Shown here piece after piece: positions 27,275-35,216 of a stretch of DNA of 49,062 bases. Positions within the stretch are counted from its first letter, which is position 1. Each line of letters opens with the position of its first letter. The notes under the pieces are model-generated. The model worked only from the letters and a program-made list of their open reading frames with translations, was not told the origin of the DNA and did not search any database. Source of the DNA: Candidatus Omnitrophota bacterium (lineage in GTDB: Bacteria > Omnitrophota > Gorgyraeia > Gygaellales > Profunditerraquicolaceae). A program made the translations under genes and the position numbers. The stretch covers positions 1-49,062 of the forward strand of contig JAUYBI010000019.1 in NCBI GenBank assembly GCA_030693145.1, written 5' to 3'.

Positions 27275-27927
27275 TCATTCCTCCTGGTATCCACGGTGTT
27301 GAATAAATCTATTAAGCGCTGATTATCGCTGCGCACCTGCAAAGCCAAAGATCCTTGTAAAGGATGCGGAGCAATAATTTCCGGAGAGATGATTTCCGCG
27401 ATTCTATTCTTTAGCCTGAGCCTGATCAAAGCTGCGTGCGCCACAACTATCGCATCAAACTTTCCCTGGTCAAGCTGCCTTAGCCTTTCCTCAATATCTC
27501 CCCTTATATCCTTAACCACTAAATCGCTCCGGTATTTTTTTAGCGCTGCCTTTCTCTTTTTGCCGCTTACTCCCACAGATGCGCCTGGGGGAAGTTTTTT
27601 TAACGTCAAGTTTCCCGAAGCAACCAGGCACTCATGGGGACTAATTGATTTTGTCAAAGCCGCAATCTTAAGCTCTCCAGGCATATCTTCTTCAATGTCT
27701 TTTGCGCTATGCACGGCAAAATCAATTTCTCCTTTTATAAGCGCTTCCTCTATTTCAGCGGTAAAGAAATTACCATCTCTTACATCTGAGATAGGAGTAA
27801 GCTTATCCTTATCCCCTTTAGTTTTAATAGGAATATGCACTAATTTCAAATCGGGGAAAAATCCTTGAATTTCTTTAACTTGCTCTTTGGCCAATAAACT
27901 CGGCCTGCTGCCAACCCGCAAAATCAT
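27271..27927 (-). CDS. hemC: porphobilinogen deaminase HemC, lacking domain 3
   Basis: The 218-residue product covers domains 1 and 2: RVGSRPSLLAKEQVKEIQ, FTAEIEEALIKGEIDFAVHS, the catalytic aspartate in AVHSAKD (Asp77), DIRGDIEERLRQLDQGKFDA, and HPLQGSLALQVRSDN. E. coli HemC is 313 residues; the last about 95, holding the cysteine that anchors the dipyrromethane cofactor, are missing. The stop overlaps the start of the next gene (ATGA), so no remnant of domain 3 remains. The usual GTSSLRR block reads GVSGKKR. It overlaps hemA by 53 bases. Either it works in a modified way or with another subunit, or it has a changed function. Confidence 0.85.
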   Translation of the reverse strand: MILRVGSRPSLLAKEQVKEIQGFFPDLKLVHIPIKTKGDKDKLTPISDVRDGNFFTAEIEEALIKGEIDFAVHSAKDIEEDMPGELKIAALTKSISPHECLVASGNLTLKKLPPGASVGVSGKKRKAALKKYRSDLVVKDIRGDIEERLRQLDQGKFDAIVVAHAALIRLRLKNRIAEIISPEIIAPHPLQGSLALQVRSDNQRLIDLFNTVDTRRNE

Positions 27928-28909
27928 ATCCGCTTAACCTTTCTTTTTTCCAGAAATTCGCCGCTTTTTCCTTTACCAGCTCCCTGGCTAATAAAAGCTG
28001 CTTAGCCCTGGCGTAATTCACTTGTTTAAAGTTATCTAAATTAAAAAGCTTCACGCCTTTTCTATTGCCAATTTCAGGATCAATGTCTCTGGGAAAAGCC
28101 AAGTCTATTATTACCAGCGGCCGATCAGAGCTATGTTTTAAATCAAATATTTCCTTGTTAAGAATAAAGTGCCTGCTGGCCGTGGCGCTGAATAAAATAT
28201 CAATACTTTCAATCAACCCGTAAAATTTATTAAATTTCACGGCTTTCCCTTTTACTTTTTCGGCAATCTCCTTAGCCTTTAGGAAAGTCCTGTTTGCTAC
28301 CAAAATACACAAGGCCTCCCTATTTGCGCAAAGCTGAGCAATCTTTTGAGCTATGCTCCCAGCTCCAATAATTCCGATTCTTTTATTTTTAACCGGGCCA
28401 AGCAAGCTTTCCGCCAATTCCACCGCGCTTAAGGCAATGCTGGGATCAATATTTGAAATTCCTGTTTCTGAACGCACGGCTTTTCCCGCAAACAAAGCCC
28501 GCTGAAAAAGCCTATTTAATAAAGGCGTTGTTGCCTCTAAGGAGCCTGCCATAAAATACGCCTGCTTAATCTGGTGCAAAATCTCGTTTTCGCCGATCAC
28601 TTGGGAATCCAGCCCAGCTGCCACTGTAAATAAATGCAAAACCGCTTCTTCATTTTGCTTAGTATAAAAATATGGCAAAAATTCCGGTCCGGCATTTTTA
28701 AAACCCAAAAAACAATCTTTCAATATTGCAGCATCTGTATTCTCAGCATAAATTTCAAACCGAAGGCAGGTAGAAAGAATAACTACACCCTTAGCCATGC
28801 CCTGGCTGATTAATCTTGCAATAAATAATTCGCTTTCTTTTTTTGAAAAAGAAAATTTCTCCCTGGTAAATAGATTGGCTTGGTTATAATTTATTCCTAT
28901 CAGTATCAT
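27875..28909 (-). CDS. hemA: glutamyl-tRNA reductase HemA with short C-terminus
   Basis: HemA reduces glutamyl-tRNA to glutamate-1-semialdehyde, starting the C5 route. The catalytic cysteine block reads STCLRFEIYA (commonly STCNRTEIY), followed by AAGLDSQVIGENEILHQIKQ, the nucleotide motif GIIGAGSIAQKIA and LAFPRDIDPEIGNRKGV. The product is about 345 residues against roughly 420 in E. coli; the C-terminal helical dimerisation domain is mostly absent. ATG 28909 is preferred over an in-frame TTG at 28915. It follows the PstB-TusA gene directly and overlaps hemC by 53 bases. Confidence 0.9.
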   Translation of the reverse strand: MILIGINYNQANLFTREKFSFSKKESELFIARLISQGMAKGVVILSTCLRFEIYAENTDAAILKDCFLGFKNAGPEFLPYFYTKQNEEAVLHLFTVAAGLDSQVIGENEILHQIKQAYFMAGSLEATTPLLNRLFQRALFAGKAVRSETGISNIDPSIALSAVELAESLLGPVKNKRIGIIGAGSIAQKIAQLCANREALCILVANRTFLKAKEIAEKVKGKAVKFNKFYGLIESIDILFSATASRHFILNKEIFDLKHSSDRPLVIIDLAFPRDIDPEIGNRKGVKLFNLDNFKQVNYARAKQLLLARELVKEKAANFWKKERLSGYDFAGWQQAEFIGQRAS

Positions 28910-28915
28910 ACTCAA

Positions 28916-29929
28916 TTATATCACGTAGCCGCCATTATGCTTCTGAACAACTATCTCCCAATCGTTCTGATTAAGCTTTCTTACTTCAAGGATTTTGTGG
29001 CCTTCATGCTCAATTGCTTTTGGAATTTCAATTGCTGAGGATTCATTATCAACGATAATCTTTACTATGTGGCCAAATTCCAAATCCCCTAAAGCTAATT
29101 TCGCCGTTACAAAATTATTCGGGTAAGCAGTTCTCTTCAGATTTAATTCTTTATTAATCTTTGGCTCTTCAATAAATTTACCCTCAAGATAGTTTTTGGT
29201 TTTTAAATATTTGGGGTTATTTAAAACCTCCTCCGCCGGCCCGTGCTCAATGAGATTACCTAAATACAAAAATATAATGTAATCCGCAAGCCGTTTTGCC
29301 TGCCTTAATATATGCGTAACTAAAACTATGGTGTATTTATTTTTAAGTTCCAATAAACGCTGCTCGATACATTCCGCGGAAAGAGGATCTAATGCTGAGG
29401 TAGGTTCATCGCCCAAGATCACCTCCGGCTCAACGGCCAACCCTCTTGCCAGGCACAGTCTTTGCTGTTGGCCAATAGATAATTTCGAAGCAGAACTATT
29501 CAACCTGCCCCTTACTTCATCCCAAAGGTTTGACTCGATTAAATAACGCTGCACAATTTCATCTAATTTCTTCTTATCTTTGATCCCGTGTATTCTGGGG
29601 CCGTAAGCCACATTCTCATAAATAGATACCGGCAAAACCTGAGGCCGCTGAGAAAGCAGTCCCATCTTTTTTCTTAAATGCGTAACTTCAACTTTAGGAT
29701 CATAGATATCCTCTCCGTCAACTAATACCTTCCCGCTAACTTTGGCCCCATCCTGCAATTCAATCAAACGATTAAAAGACTTAAGCAAAGTCGACTTTCC
29801 GCAGCCGGAAGGCCCGATTATCGCGGTTATCTTTTTATCCGGAATATCAATAGAGATATTATTTATTGCCTGATGCTGGCCATACCAGATGTTTAAATTT
29901 TTTACGCTTATATGCGTCTTAATTTCCAT
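28916..29929 (-). CDS. pstB: Pst-type ABC transporter ATPase with C-terminal TusA-like domain
   Basis: The first 260 residues are a PstB-like ATPase: Walker A GPSGCGKST, the Q-loop region GLLSQRPQVLP, signature LSIGQQQRL, Walker B and switch ILGDEPTSALDP, and THILRQAKR. The last 75 residues match the fold and spacing of the TusA tail of the sulfite reductase in this window (AYPNNFVTAKLAL against ACPLNFVKTKIEL, and EHEGHKI against KAEGHKI), but Tyr replaces the sulfur-carrying cysteine. GGGAGGAGTT precedes ATG 29929. Ordinary PstB ends near residue 255. A regulatory or docking role for the tail is inferred, as is transport of a sulfur oxyanion. Confidence 0.9.
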   Translation of the reverse strand: MEIKTHISVKNLNIWYGQHQAINNISIDIPDKKITAIIGPSGCGKSTLLKSFNRLIELQDGAKVSGKVLVDGEDIYDPKVEVTHLRKKMGLLSQRPQVLPVSIYENVAYGPRIHGIKDKKKLDEIVQRYLIESNLWDEVRGRLNSSASKLSIGQQQRLCLARGLAVEPEVILGDEPTSALDPLSAECIEQRLLELKNKYTIVLVTHILRQAKRLADYIIFLYLGNLIEHGPAEEVLNNPKYLKTKNYLEGKFIEEPKINKELNLKRTAYPNNFVTAKLALGDLEFGHIVKIIVDNESSAIEIPKAIEHEGHKILEVRKLNQNDWEIVVQKHNGGYVI

Positions 29930-29965
29930 AACTCCTCCCTGCCCGCTCATCAGCTTTGTGGCGGA

Positions 29966-30841
29966 TTATTTAATCGTATGCTTGGTAAATTTCCCGGATA
30001 AAATTCTGGAGAATATGCTGATGCATAAAATGATTATCGTTAAAATTAAAGCTGAGGCATAGCCGCGTTGCTGCACTTCAGGAAAAGGCGTGCCTAATTG
30101 AAAAAATATTGCCAAAGGCAGCGTCGCTACCGGCTTAAATAAAGAATAAGGTAAAGAATCAGTGAAGCTTGCGGTAAATAAAACCGCGGCCGCATCCCCT
30201 ATCCCTCTTCCAAAGGCAATTAAGATTGCCGTGAATATGCCCGGAAGCGCTTGCCTAAAAATCACCTTAATTGCGGTCTCTAATTTCGTCGCGCCTAGAG
30301 CGTATGAAGCTTCTTTTAATTCAAAAGGAATCATCTTTAAGACCTCATCCATGCTTCTGGCCATAATCGGAATGATTAATAGCGCTATTGTAATCGTGCC
30401 GGCTAAGAGTGAAGCCCGCAGGCCAAAAAACATCATCAAAATAAAACCGAACGCGCCGTAAACAATAGACGGAATACCCCAGAGCACGTCCAGAGAGAAC
30501 CGCGCAGCTAAGGCAAGCTTGGAATTTTTCTTGAGGTATAAATTCAAATAAAAAACTAAAGGCAAGCTCACCAATAATGCTAAAAATGTCGCTCCGATTC
30601 CTAAAATAAGTGACCCTAAAATAGCATTGAGCACCCCTCCTTCTTTGCCTAAATAATACCCGCCCTTAGGTGTCTTGGTAATCATATCTAAATTTAACGC
30701 GGGAAATCCTTTTATAAATATCGTTGCCAAAATAAGGATTAAGCTGCTGACCACGATAAAAGTAGAAGCTATCATCAGCCCTATAAATATATTCTCTTCT
30801 ACTTGTGGTGAGCGCAGTCGAACCATTTTTCTTTTATCCAC
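29966..30841 (-). CDS. pstA: Pst-type ABC transporter permease PstA
   Basis: A permease with about six membrane segments and the cytoplasmic EAA loop EASYALGATKLETAIKVIFR. It forms the inner-membrane channel with PstC. The chosen GTG at 30841 has AAAGGAAG upstream and overlaps the pstC stop by eight bases. The first codons after it include VRLRSPQ, which is the translated GGTTCGAC repeat at 30802-30822, so the extreme N-terminus is repeat-derived. Confidence 0.92.
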   Translation of the reverse strand: MDKRKMVRLRSPQVEENIFIGLMIASTFIVVSSLILILATIFIKGFPALNLDMITKTPKGGYYLGKEGGVLNAILGSLILGIGATFLALLVSLPLVFYLNLYLKKNSKLALAARFSLDVLWGIPSIVYGAFGFILMMFFGLRASLLAGTITIALLIIPIMARSMDEVLKMIPFELKEASYALGATKLETAIKVIFRQALPGIFTAILIAFGRGIGDAAAVLFTASFTDSLPYSLFKPVATLPLAIFFQLGTPFPEVQQRGYASALILTIIILCISIFSRILSGKFTKHTIK

Positions 30842-31763
30842 AGGCTTGCTTCCTTTCAATGTGCAGCAGTATTCCCCACCCCGCCATATTAAATAAGGCG
30901 GTGATAATCAATAAAATAAATGCCGCTAAGAGTACCGCAGAATCATATAACGGTATAGACATCATTTCGCCATAGGTATTGGCAATTAACGCTGGCAAGG
31001 GATATGCGGCATCAAAGATAGATTTAGGAAATACCCCCAGCGCACAGCCGGCCACCATCAAAACTGCCATTGTTTCTCCAAAAGCGCGTGAAACTCCTAA
31101 AATTACAGCGGCAATTATGCCTGGCCTGGCTTTCTTCAAAACAACATATTTTATGGTTTGCCATTTTGTCGCCCCTAATGATAATGAAGCCTCCCTGATT
31201 TCAAAAGACACAGTTCTTAAAACCTCTTCCACAACAGAAATTATTATGGGAAATGTCATTACCGCTAAAACAATACCTCCGGTTAACGCCGAAAAACCGG
31301 TATAATTATCCGAGACAAAAGGAAAAAACGGAAATCTCTTGGTAAAAAAAGGCATGAGATAATCCCGTACTAAAGGCACGACTGCGATTATACCCCAGAC
31401 TCCGAAGATAATCGGCGAAATACCTGCCAGCAGATCAATTATCGGTTTAGCAAAACTCCGTACACGCTTAGACGCATATTCTGAAACATAGATTGCGGTA
31501 AGTATACTTAATGGCACAGCAATGATCACCGCAATCGCCGTTACCCAAAACGTGCCGGCAATAAAACTACTCAAGCCAAAATGGCCTTGCGTCGGATGCC
31601 AGATTGAAGAAAAAAGTAAATCCTTTAAACTTATTATTGCCAATATGGGTTTAGACTTTTGGTACAAACCAAATGCCATCAGGAAAACAAGGCTAAACAC
31701 AAAAAGGCATAAACCAAACATGGTTCGGCGAACCAAATTTTCTTTAATTATTCTGATATTCAA
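30834..31763 (-). CDS. pstC: Pst-type ABC transporter permease PstC
   Basis: The 309-residue product has about six membrane segments and the loop EASLSLGATKWQTIKYVVLK, conserved in PstC (LLAGISPIIFGVWG and SRAFGETMAVLMVAG also fit). It pairs with PstA. The gap to pstS upstream holds a GTTTAAAC palindrome. No phoU or pho box was seen, and the neighbours are sulfur genes. Confidence 0.92.
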   Translation of the reverse strand: MNIRIIKENLVRRTMFGLCLFVFSLVFLMAFGLYQKSKPILAIISLKDLLFSSIWHPTQGHFGLSSFIAGTFWVTAIAVIIAVPLSILTAIYVSEYASKRVRSFAKPIIDLLAGISPIIFGVWGIIAVVPLVRDYLMPFFTKRFPFFPFVSDNYTGFSALTGGIVLAVMTFPIIISVVEEVLRTVSFEIREASLSLGATKWQTIKYVVLKKARPGIIAAVILGVSRAFGETMAVLMVAGCALGVFPKSIFDAAYPLPALIANTYGEMMSIPLYDSAVLLAAFILLIITALFNMAGWGILLHIERKQACG

Positions 31764-31810
31764 ATTTATATCTCTTTCCTCGTAACAGCTCAGCTTTCAG
31801 AATAATTTCC

Positions 31811-31842
31811 GTCGTAGGGGAGGTTTAAACCTCCCCTACGAC
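31811..31842. repeat. perfect 32-bp GTTTAAAC palindrome between pstS and pstC
   Basis: The arms are gtcgtaggggaggttt and its complement. In the transcript it could form a hairpin after pstS, which would favour higher expression of the binding protein than of the permeases. Confidence 0.8.
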
Positions 31843-31898
31843 AACATCGATACGACTCCAAGAGCTGAAATATTACCTTCTCGCTAAAAATAAACTAA

Positions 31899-32834
31899 CT
31901 AAATTGATAACAATACCTTTTCTCTTTCTGCCACCGGCAAAGATAAGCTTGTTCCAGTTTCATCCACTATCTTTGTGCCTTCCTCAGAAAGCGCAAACTC
32001 AATAAACTCTTTTACTAACCCGCTGGGCTTACCTTTAATAAAGAAATAATTTTTCCTGGTCGCCGGATACCGGCCAGCCCGAATAGCTTTAATGGCTTGC
32101 TCGCGATTATCATAAATTTCATCGTTATCAGCGACACCATTCTCATTGGAGTCAATCGGCACGATCTTCGCCCCGCTAACTACAGTTCCCTCTCGAGTAA
32201 AGATATAGCTAAAGTTATTAAAGCCCAGACCGATTGGATCTCTTTTAGCGGCCTCTAATAATCCTGGATCGCCATAAATACCTATACCCTTTAAATCCTC
32301 CTGCTTCTTACCTAAATATGCCGCCCAGCTTTGGGCCGCGCCGCAGGAATCCGAACGGGTATAAATATGAATCTTTTTATCGACTTTACTGCCGATTGCC
32401 TGATCCCAGGTAGTAATTAATCCAGCGGCATAAATATCAATCCAGCTCTGCAGCTTTACTCCTTTTTTTAGAAGTTCAGCGAGTGCCGGATTTTTATCGC
32501 TAGTTACAGGAAATACCGCATCATGTAAAATATATATCGGAGTTATCCCTTTTTTAATTTCCGCCTGATCCGGATCTCGAGAAACCATTCCAATATCCAC
32601 TAAGCCGGCAATAGCATCAGCAGCGCCTTTTCCAGCGCCTCCAGCTGAAACATCAATCTTCACCTTTGGGTATATTTTCTGAAATGCCTCTGCCCACGCC
32701 ACTACTATTGGATAAATCGCCCAGGCACCGGATAAAGTTACTGTTCCCTCAAGCACTTTATCCTGAGCCAAGGCGCTACCGCCTGAGATGCTCAAAAAAC
32801 TTGCTATCAACAAACCAATAATTAAATTTTTCAT
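31899..32834 (-). CDS. PstS-like periplasmic oxyanion-binding protein
   Basis: The 311-residue protein has a signal peptide ending near ALAQ (residue 24) and a periplasmic-binding fold: VTLSGAWAIYPIVVAWAEAF, VDIGMVSRDPD, and GIGFNNFSYIFT in PstS order. The ligand loop that in PstS reads like (R)SDGSGT or GSGTR is RSDSCGAAQSW here, so several phosphate contacts differ. It is encoded between APS reductase and permeases of a cluster full of sulfur genes. A phosphate function cannot be excluded; sulfate or another sulfur oxyanion is inferred as ligand. Confidence 0.85.
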   Translation of the reverse strand: MKNLIIGLLIASFLSISGGSALAQDKVLEGTVTLSGAWAIYPIVVAWAEAFQKIYPKVKIDVSAGGAGKGAADAIAGLVDIGMVSRDPDQAEIKKGITPIYILHDAVFPVTSDKNPALAELLKKGVKLQSWIDIYAAGLITTWDQAIGSKVDKKIHIYTRSDSCGAAQSWAAYLGKKQEDLKGIGIYGDPGLLEAAKRDPIGLGFNNFSYIFTREGTVVSGAKIVPIDSNENGVADNDEIYDNREQAIKAIRAGRYPATRKNYFFIKGKPSGLVKEFIEFALSEEGTKIVDETGTSLSLPVAEREKVLLSI

Positions 32835-32859
32835 TTTTTCCTCTCTTTAGTTACGTTTA

Positions 32860-33727
32860 TCAGAACTTTATATTCCAATCAAGCTGCAAGACCTGCGCAG
32901 CCGCACGGTCCCCCCCGCTTGTCTTAGTAAGGCTTCGGGCGTAATAGTAATCTAAAGTCAACGAAGTATTCTTACCGAGGCCAAAATCAAACTGTGCTTC
33001 AATAGCCTGATCGTTAGTCTTTCCTGAATATCGGGAAGAATCCGGAAAAATATCCAGCCAAGCGTCCCGGCCTAATTTTGAATAAATAATCTTTGTCTGC
33101 CACTTCTTCCAATCTTCAACCTTTGCATCCCCGAATTTCAAGCCGAAATCATAACCGCCTTTACCGGTCGCGCTACTAGGCAGACTAAAATTGTAAACAT
33201 AGTCGCCAAATAACGCGGCATAAGGAACCAACCCGCCCAACGGCTCCTTAATACTTAATTCCGCAGAAGGTTGAAAAGAATTATAATTGTACTTGTATTG
33301 AGTTAATGTATTTACGCTGTTGGTCGAGGCGGAAGTTGAAAACCTCGCCGCTCCTTTGATATTCGTAAAAACATTGACTGCCAGCGCCGACTTAAGATTA
33401 ATATTATCATTAATCTTAATGTTAACGCCCGGTTGGGTTACCGACATAAATACCTGCTGGTCGGTGCGCGCATCATTTCTCAATACATTGAACAGCTCGT
33501 TCCAGAATAAACCAACCCTGGAATTAAGTTTATAATCAAAGTTAATTCCTACGCCTTCAGGATTTATATCCGTATCCCAGTTTGAGCTTTATACTCTGCA
33601 CCCAATCAGGAACAGTAGCTGACTGCTTCTCATCCTGTTTCTTTATCGCTAAATCCGCCCTGAATTCCGTTGCTTTCTCTTGAGTCAAGACTTTTTCCTT
33701 AATCAAAAACTCGAGTAAACTATCCAC
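32860..33727 (-). pseudogene. outer membrane porin, broken
   Basis: Two frames together make a damaged porin. The upstream part, from 33727, reads VDSLLEFLIKEKVLTQEKAT and on to VPDWVQSIKLK, which is the N-terminal helical stalk of Omnitrophota-like putative porins, then hits a stop in LGYGYKS. The downstream frame reads WDTDINPEGVGINFDYKLN and continues through beta strands to a terminal LDWNIKF. The signal peptide is absent, since the similarity begins at the cysH stop, and several strands between the two parts are missing. An internal deletion with frameshift is the simplest reading. The intact downstream frame alone (32860-33483) has no signal peptide. Confidence 0.7.
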
Positions 33728-34431
33728 TACTTTTTAAGCGGCCGGGTATGAATACCACACTCCCCACCGCATTTACTAGTGCCGATCCAACGTCCGGCGC
33801 GTTCATTATCATCGTTAGTGATATGGCTGCAAGGCGCGCATCCTAGCGACCGGTATCCTTCTACATATAACGGATTTACCAGCACCTGATACAGCGCCAG
33901 GTATTGCCAAACCTCCCGCTCTTTCCAAATAAGTATGGGATTAAGCTTAATCAGCCCCTTGTCTCTTTCTTCTACCTCTTTAAAGTCAGTGCGCGTGCGG
34001 CCTTCTGTGCAACGCAATCCGGTAACCCAGCATTTCACCTGCATTTCTTCAACTGCCCGCTGCACCGGTTCAACTTTCAGTATATCACAACACTTATCCG
34101 GATTGGTTTCATAAAGTTTATCTTCTATAGGAGCATCGTTTTTGTAGACTTTAAGCTCAGGGTACCTGGCCACTTCGCTTTTCATGAACTTTACTGTTTC
34201 GGCTGGCTTGAATCTCGTAGTAACAATAAATCCGCGAATCTTCAGATTTACGCGCTTGGCTAAATCCCAGACCGCCACGGAATCTTTCCCTAAGCTATTG
34301 GCAACCACCAAAGAATCGCCATATTGCGCATACGCCTCCTTAATCAGTTCTTTAGATCTCTGTACCTTCTCTTTGAAATTAAGCGCCTCTACTAATTCCT
34401 TTAAATCATCTTTGTTCTCCAAAATACTCAT
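33727..34431 (-). CDS. cysH: assimilatory APS reductase (CysH-like, [4Fe-4S] type)
   Basis: The enzyme reduces adenylylsulfate to sulfite. It has the P-loop-like SLGKDSVAVWDLAKR, the iron-sulfur cysteines KCCDILKVEPV and GCAPC, and the catalytic ECGIHTRPLKK tail. The paired CC and CxxC indicate the cluster-containing APS type rather than cluster-free PAPS reductase. The start at 34431 gives MSILENKDDL, with GGGG seven bases upstream; the frame is open to 34494 but overlaps the small upstream gene. No sulfate adenylyltransferase is in the window. Confidence 0.92.
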   Translation of the reverse strand: MSILENKDDLKELVEALNFKEKVQRSKELIKEAYAQYGDSLVVANSLGKDSVAVWDLAKRVNLKIRGFIVTTRFKPAETVKFMKSEVARYPELKVYKNDAPIEDKLYETNPDKCCDILKVEPVQRAVEEMQVKCWVTGLRCTEGRTRTDFKEVEERDKGLIKLNPILIWKEREVWQYLALYQVLVNPLYVEGYRSLGCAPCSHITNDDNERAGRWIGTSKCGGECGIHTRPLKK

Positions 34432-34462
34432 TTTTTGTTCCCCCTGGTTATGTATTAGTTTA

Positions 34463-34633
34463 TTAAATCCCGGCACTACCCTTAAAATCATCAAAACGTT
34501 TCCTTTGAGTTACCTCAATCTGCACAATTTTAGAATTATGCACTTTAATCAAGACATCTCCGTAGTCAAGGCCCAAAACCGCATCTTTAATATTCTTAAT
34601 AGTGGTATCGTTAGTTATATTCGTATTTTCCAT
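34463..34633 (-). CDS. DUF2292 / YezD-family small protein (56 residues)
   Basis: The product begins MENTNITNDTTIKNIKDAVL and has the family core LDYGDVLIKVHNSKIVQIEV. Small DUF2292 proteins are commonly encoded beside sulfate-assimilation genes and their function is unknown. It lies between the Rrf2 regulator and APS reductase, 31 bases ahead of the latter's start. Confidence 0.85.
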   Translation of the reverse strand: MENTNITNDTTIKNIKDAVLGLDYGDVLIKVHNSKIVQIEVTQRKRFDDFKGSAGI

Positions 34634-34650
34634 TTTCTTTAAACCCTTAA

Positions 34651-35091
34651 CTAAATCTGATAAACCAGCGCTTCTTCATTTACCTGTAGTTTATTGACTA
34701 AATCCTCAAAGGTTATACTATCAATTATCCCTGAAGTAGCTTTGGCTACATCCTGCCAAATCTTGCGAAAACTGCACTTATAGATATCCGTACAGCCGGA
34801 ATAATCACTTTCAACGCAAGCAATCGGTTCTGTCGAGCCATCAATGAACCTGACAACATCTCCCAACACTATTTTACCAGGGTGCCTGGAGAGTAAATAA
34901 CCACCCACGTTACCCCGCCTGCTCTCCACAAAACCACCTTTTTTTAAATCCAAGAGCACCTGTTCCAGGAACTTAACCGGGGCATGAATACGCTTAGCAA
35001 TATCATGAATAGTAGATAAGCCATATTCATAATGCGTGGCTAAATCTAGGAGTGCCTTCAATGCATAATCTCCTTTATACGTTAATCTCAC
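34651..35091 (-). CDS. Rrf2-family transcriptional regulator
   Basis: The 146-residue protein has the Rrf2 winged helix (MRLTYKGDYALKALLDLA, IHAPVKFLEQVLLDLKKGGF, SRRGNVGGYLL). Three cysteines at 92, 100 and 106 match the position of the IscR cluster ligands (92, 98, 104), so Fe-S or redox sensing is possible. Its place at the head of a sulfur cluster also recalls CymR-type regulators of cysteine metabolism. It likely controls its own promoter and the downstream operon. Confidence 0.88.
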   Translation of the reverse strand: MRLTYKGDYALKALLDLATHYEYGLSTIHDIAKRIHAPVKFLEQVLLDLKKGGFVESRRGNVGGYLLSRHPGKIVLGDVVRFIDGSTEPIACVESDYSGCTDIYKCSFRKIWQDVAKATSGIIDSITFEDLVNKLQVNEEALVYQI

Positions 35092-35105
35092 TTTTCCTCC
35101 TCTTC

Positions 35106-35158
35106 TATACTAACTCTATAAACATAGTAGAGTATAACTAAAAAATAATAATTGTCAA
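35106..35158 (-). promoter_or_regulatory. promoter of the sulfur supercluster with dyad operator candidate
   Basis: On the minus strand TTGACA (35153-35158) and TATACT (35131-35136) are separated by 16 bases. The -10 is the left half of a dyad, TATACT-CTA...TAG-AG-TT-AGTATA, reaching to about 35106, which is a plausible autoregulatory site for the Rrf2 protein encoded just downstream. Confidence 0.65.
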
Positions 35159-35216
35159 GTATTTTTTTAATTATTTTTCAAAAGATAATCTTAAAGATTC
35201 TTCGCCCCTACGGGGC

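Noticed and set aside
27389-27868. 159-codon plus-strand frame opposite hemC
   Set aside because: Ser/Leu-rich low-complexity translation antisense to a well-supported gene; no start signal.
28916-32834. Ordinary phosphate uptake operon
   Set aside because: Not excluded, but absence of phoU, the altered binding loop, the TusA-like tail and sulfur-gene neighbours make it the less likely reading.
32860-33483. Complete short outer-membrane protein gene
   Set aside because: The frame starts mid-barrel without signal peptide, and homologous porin sequence continues upstream in the same frame and then another, so it is part of a pseudogene.
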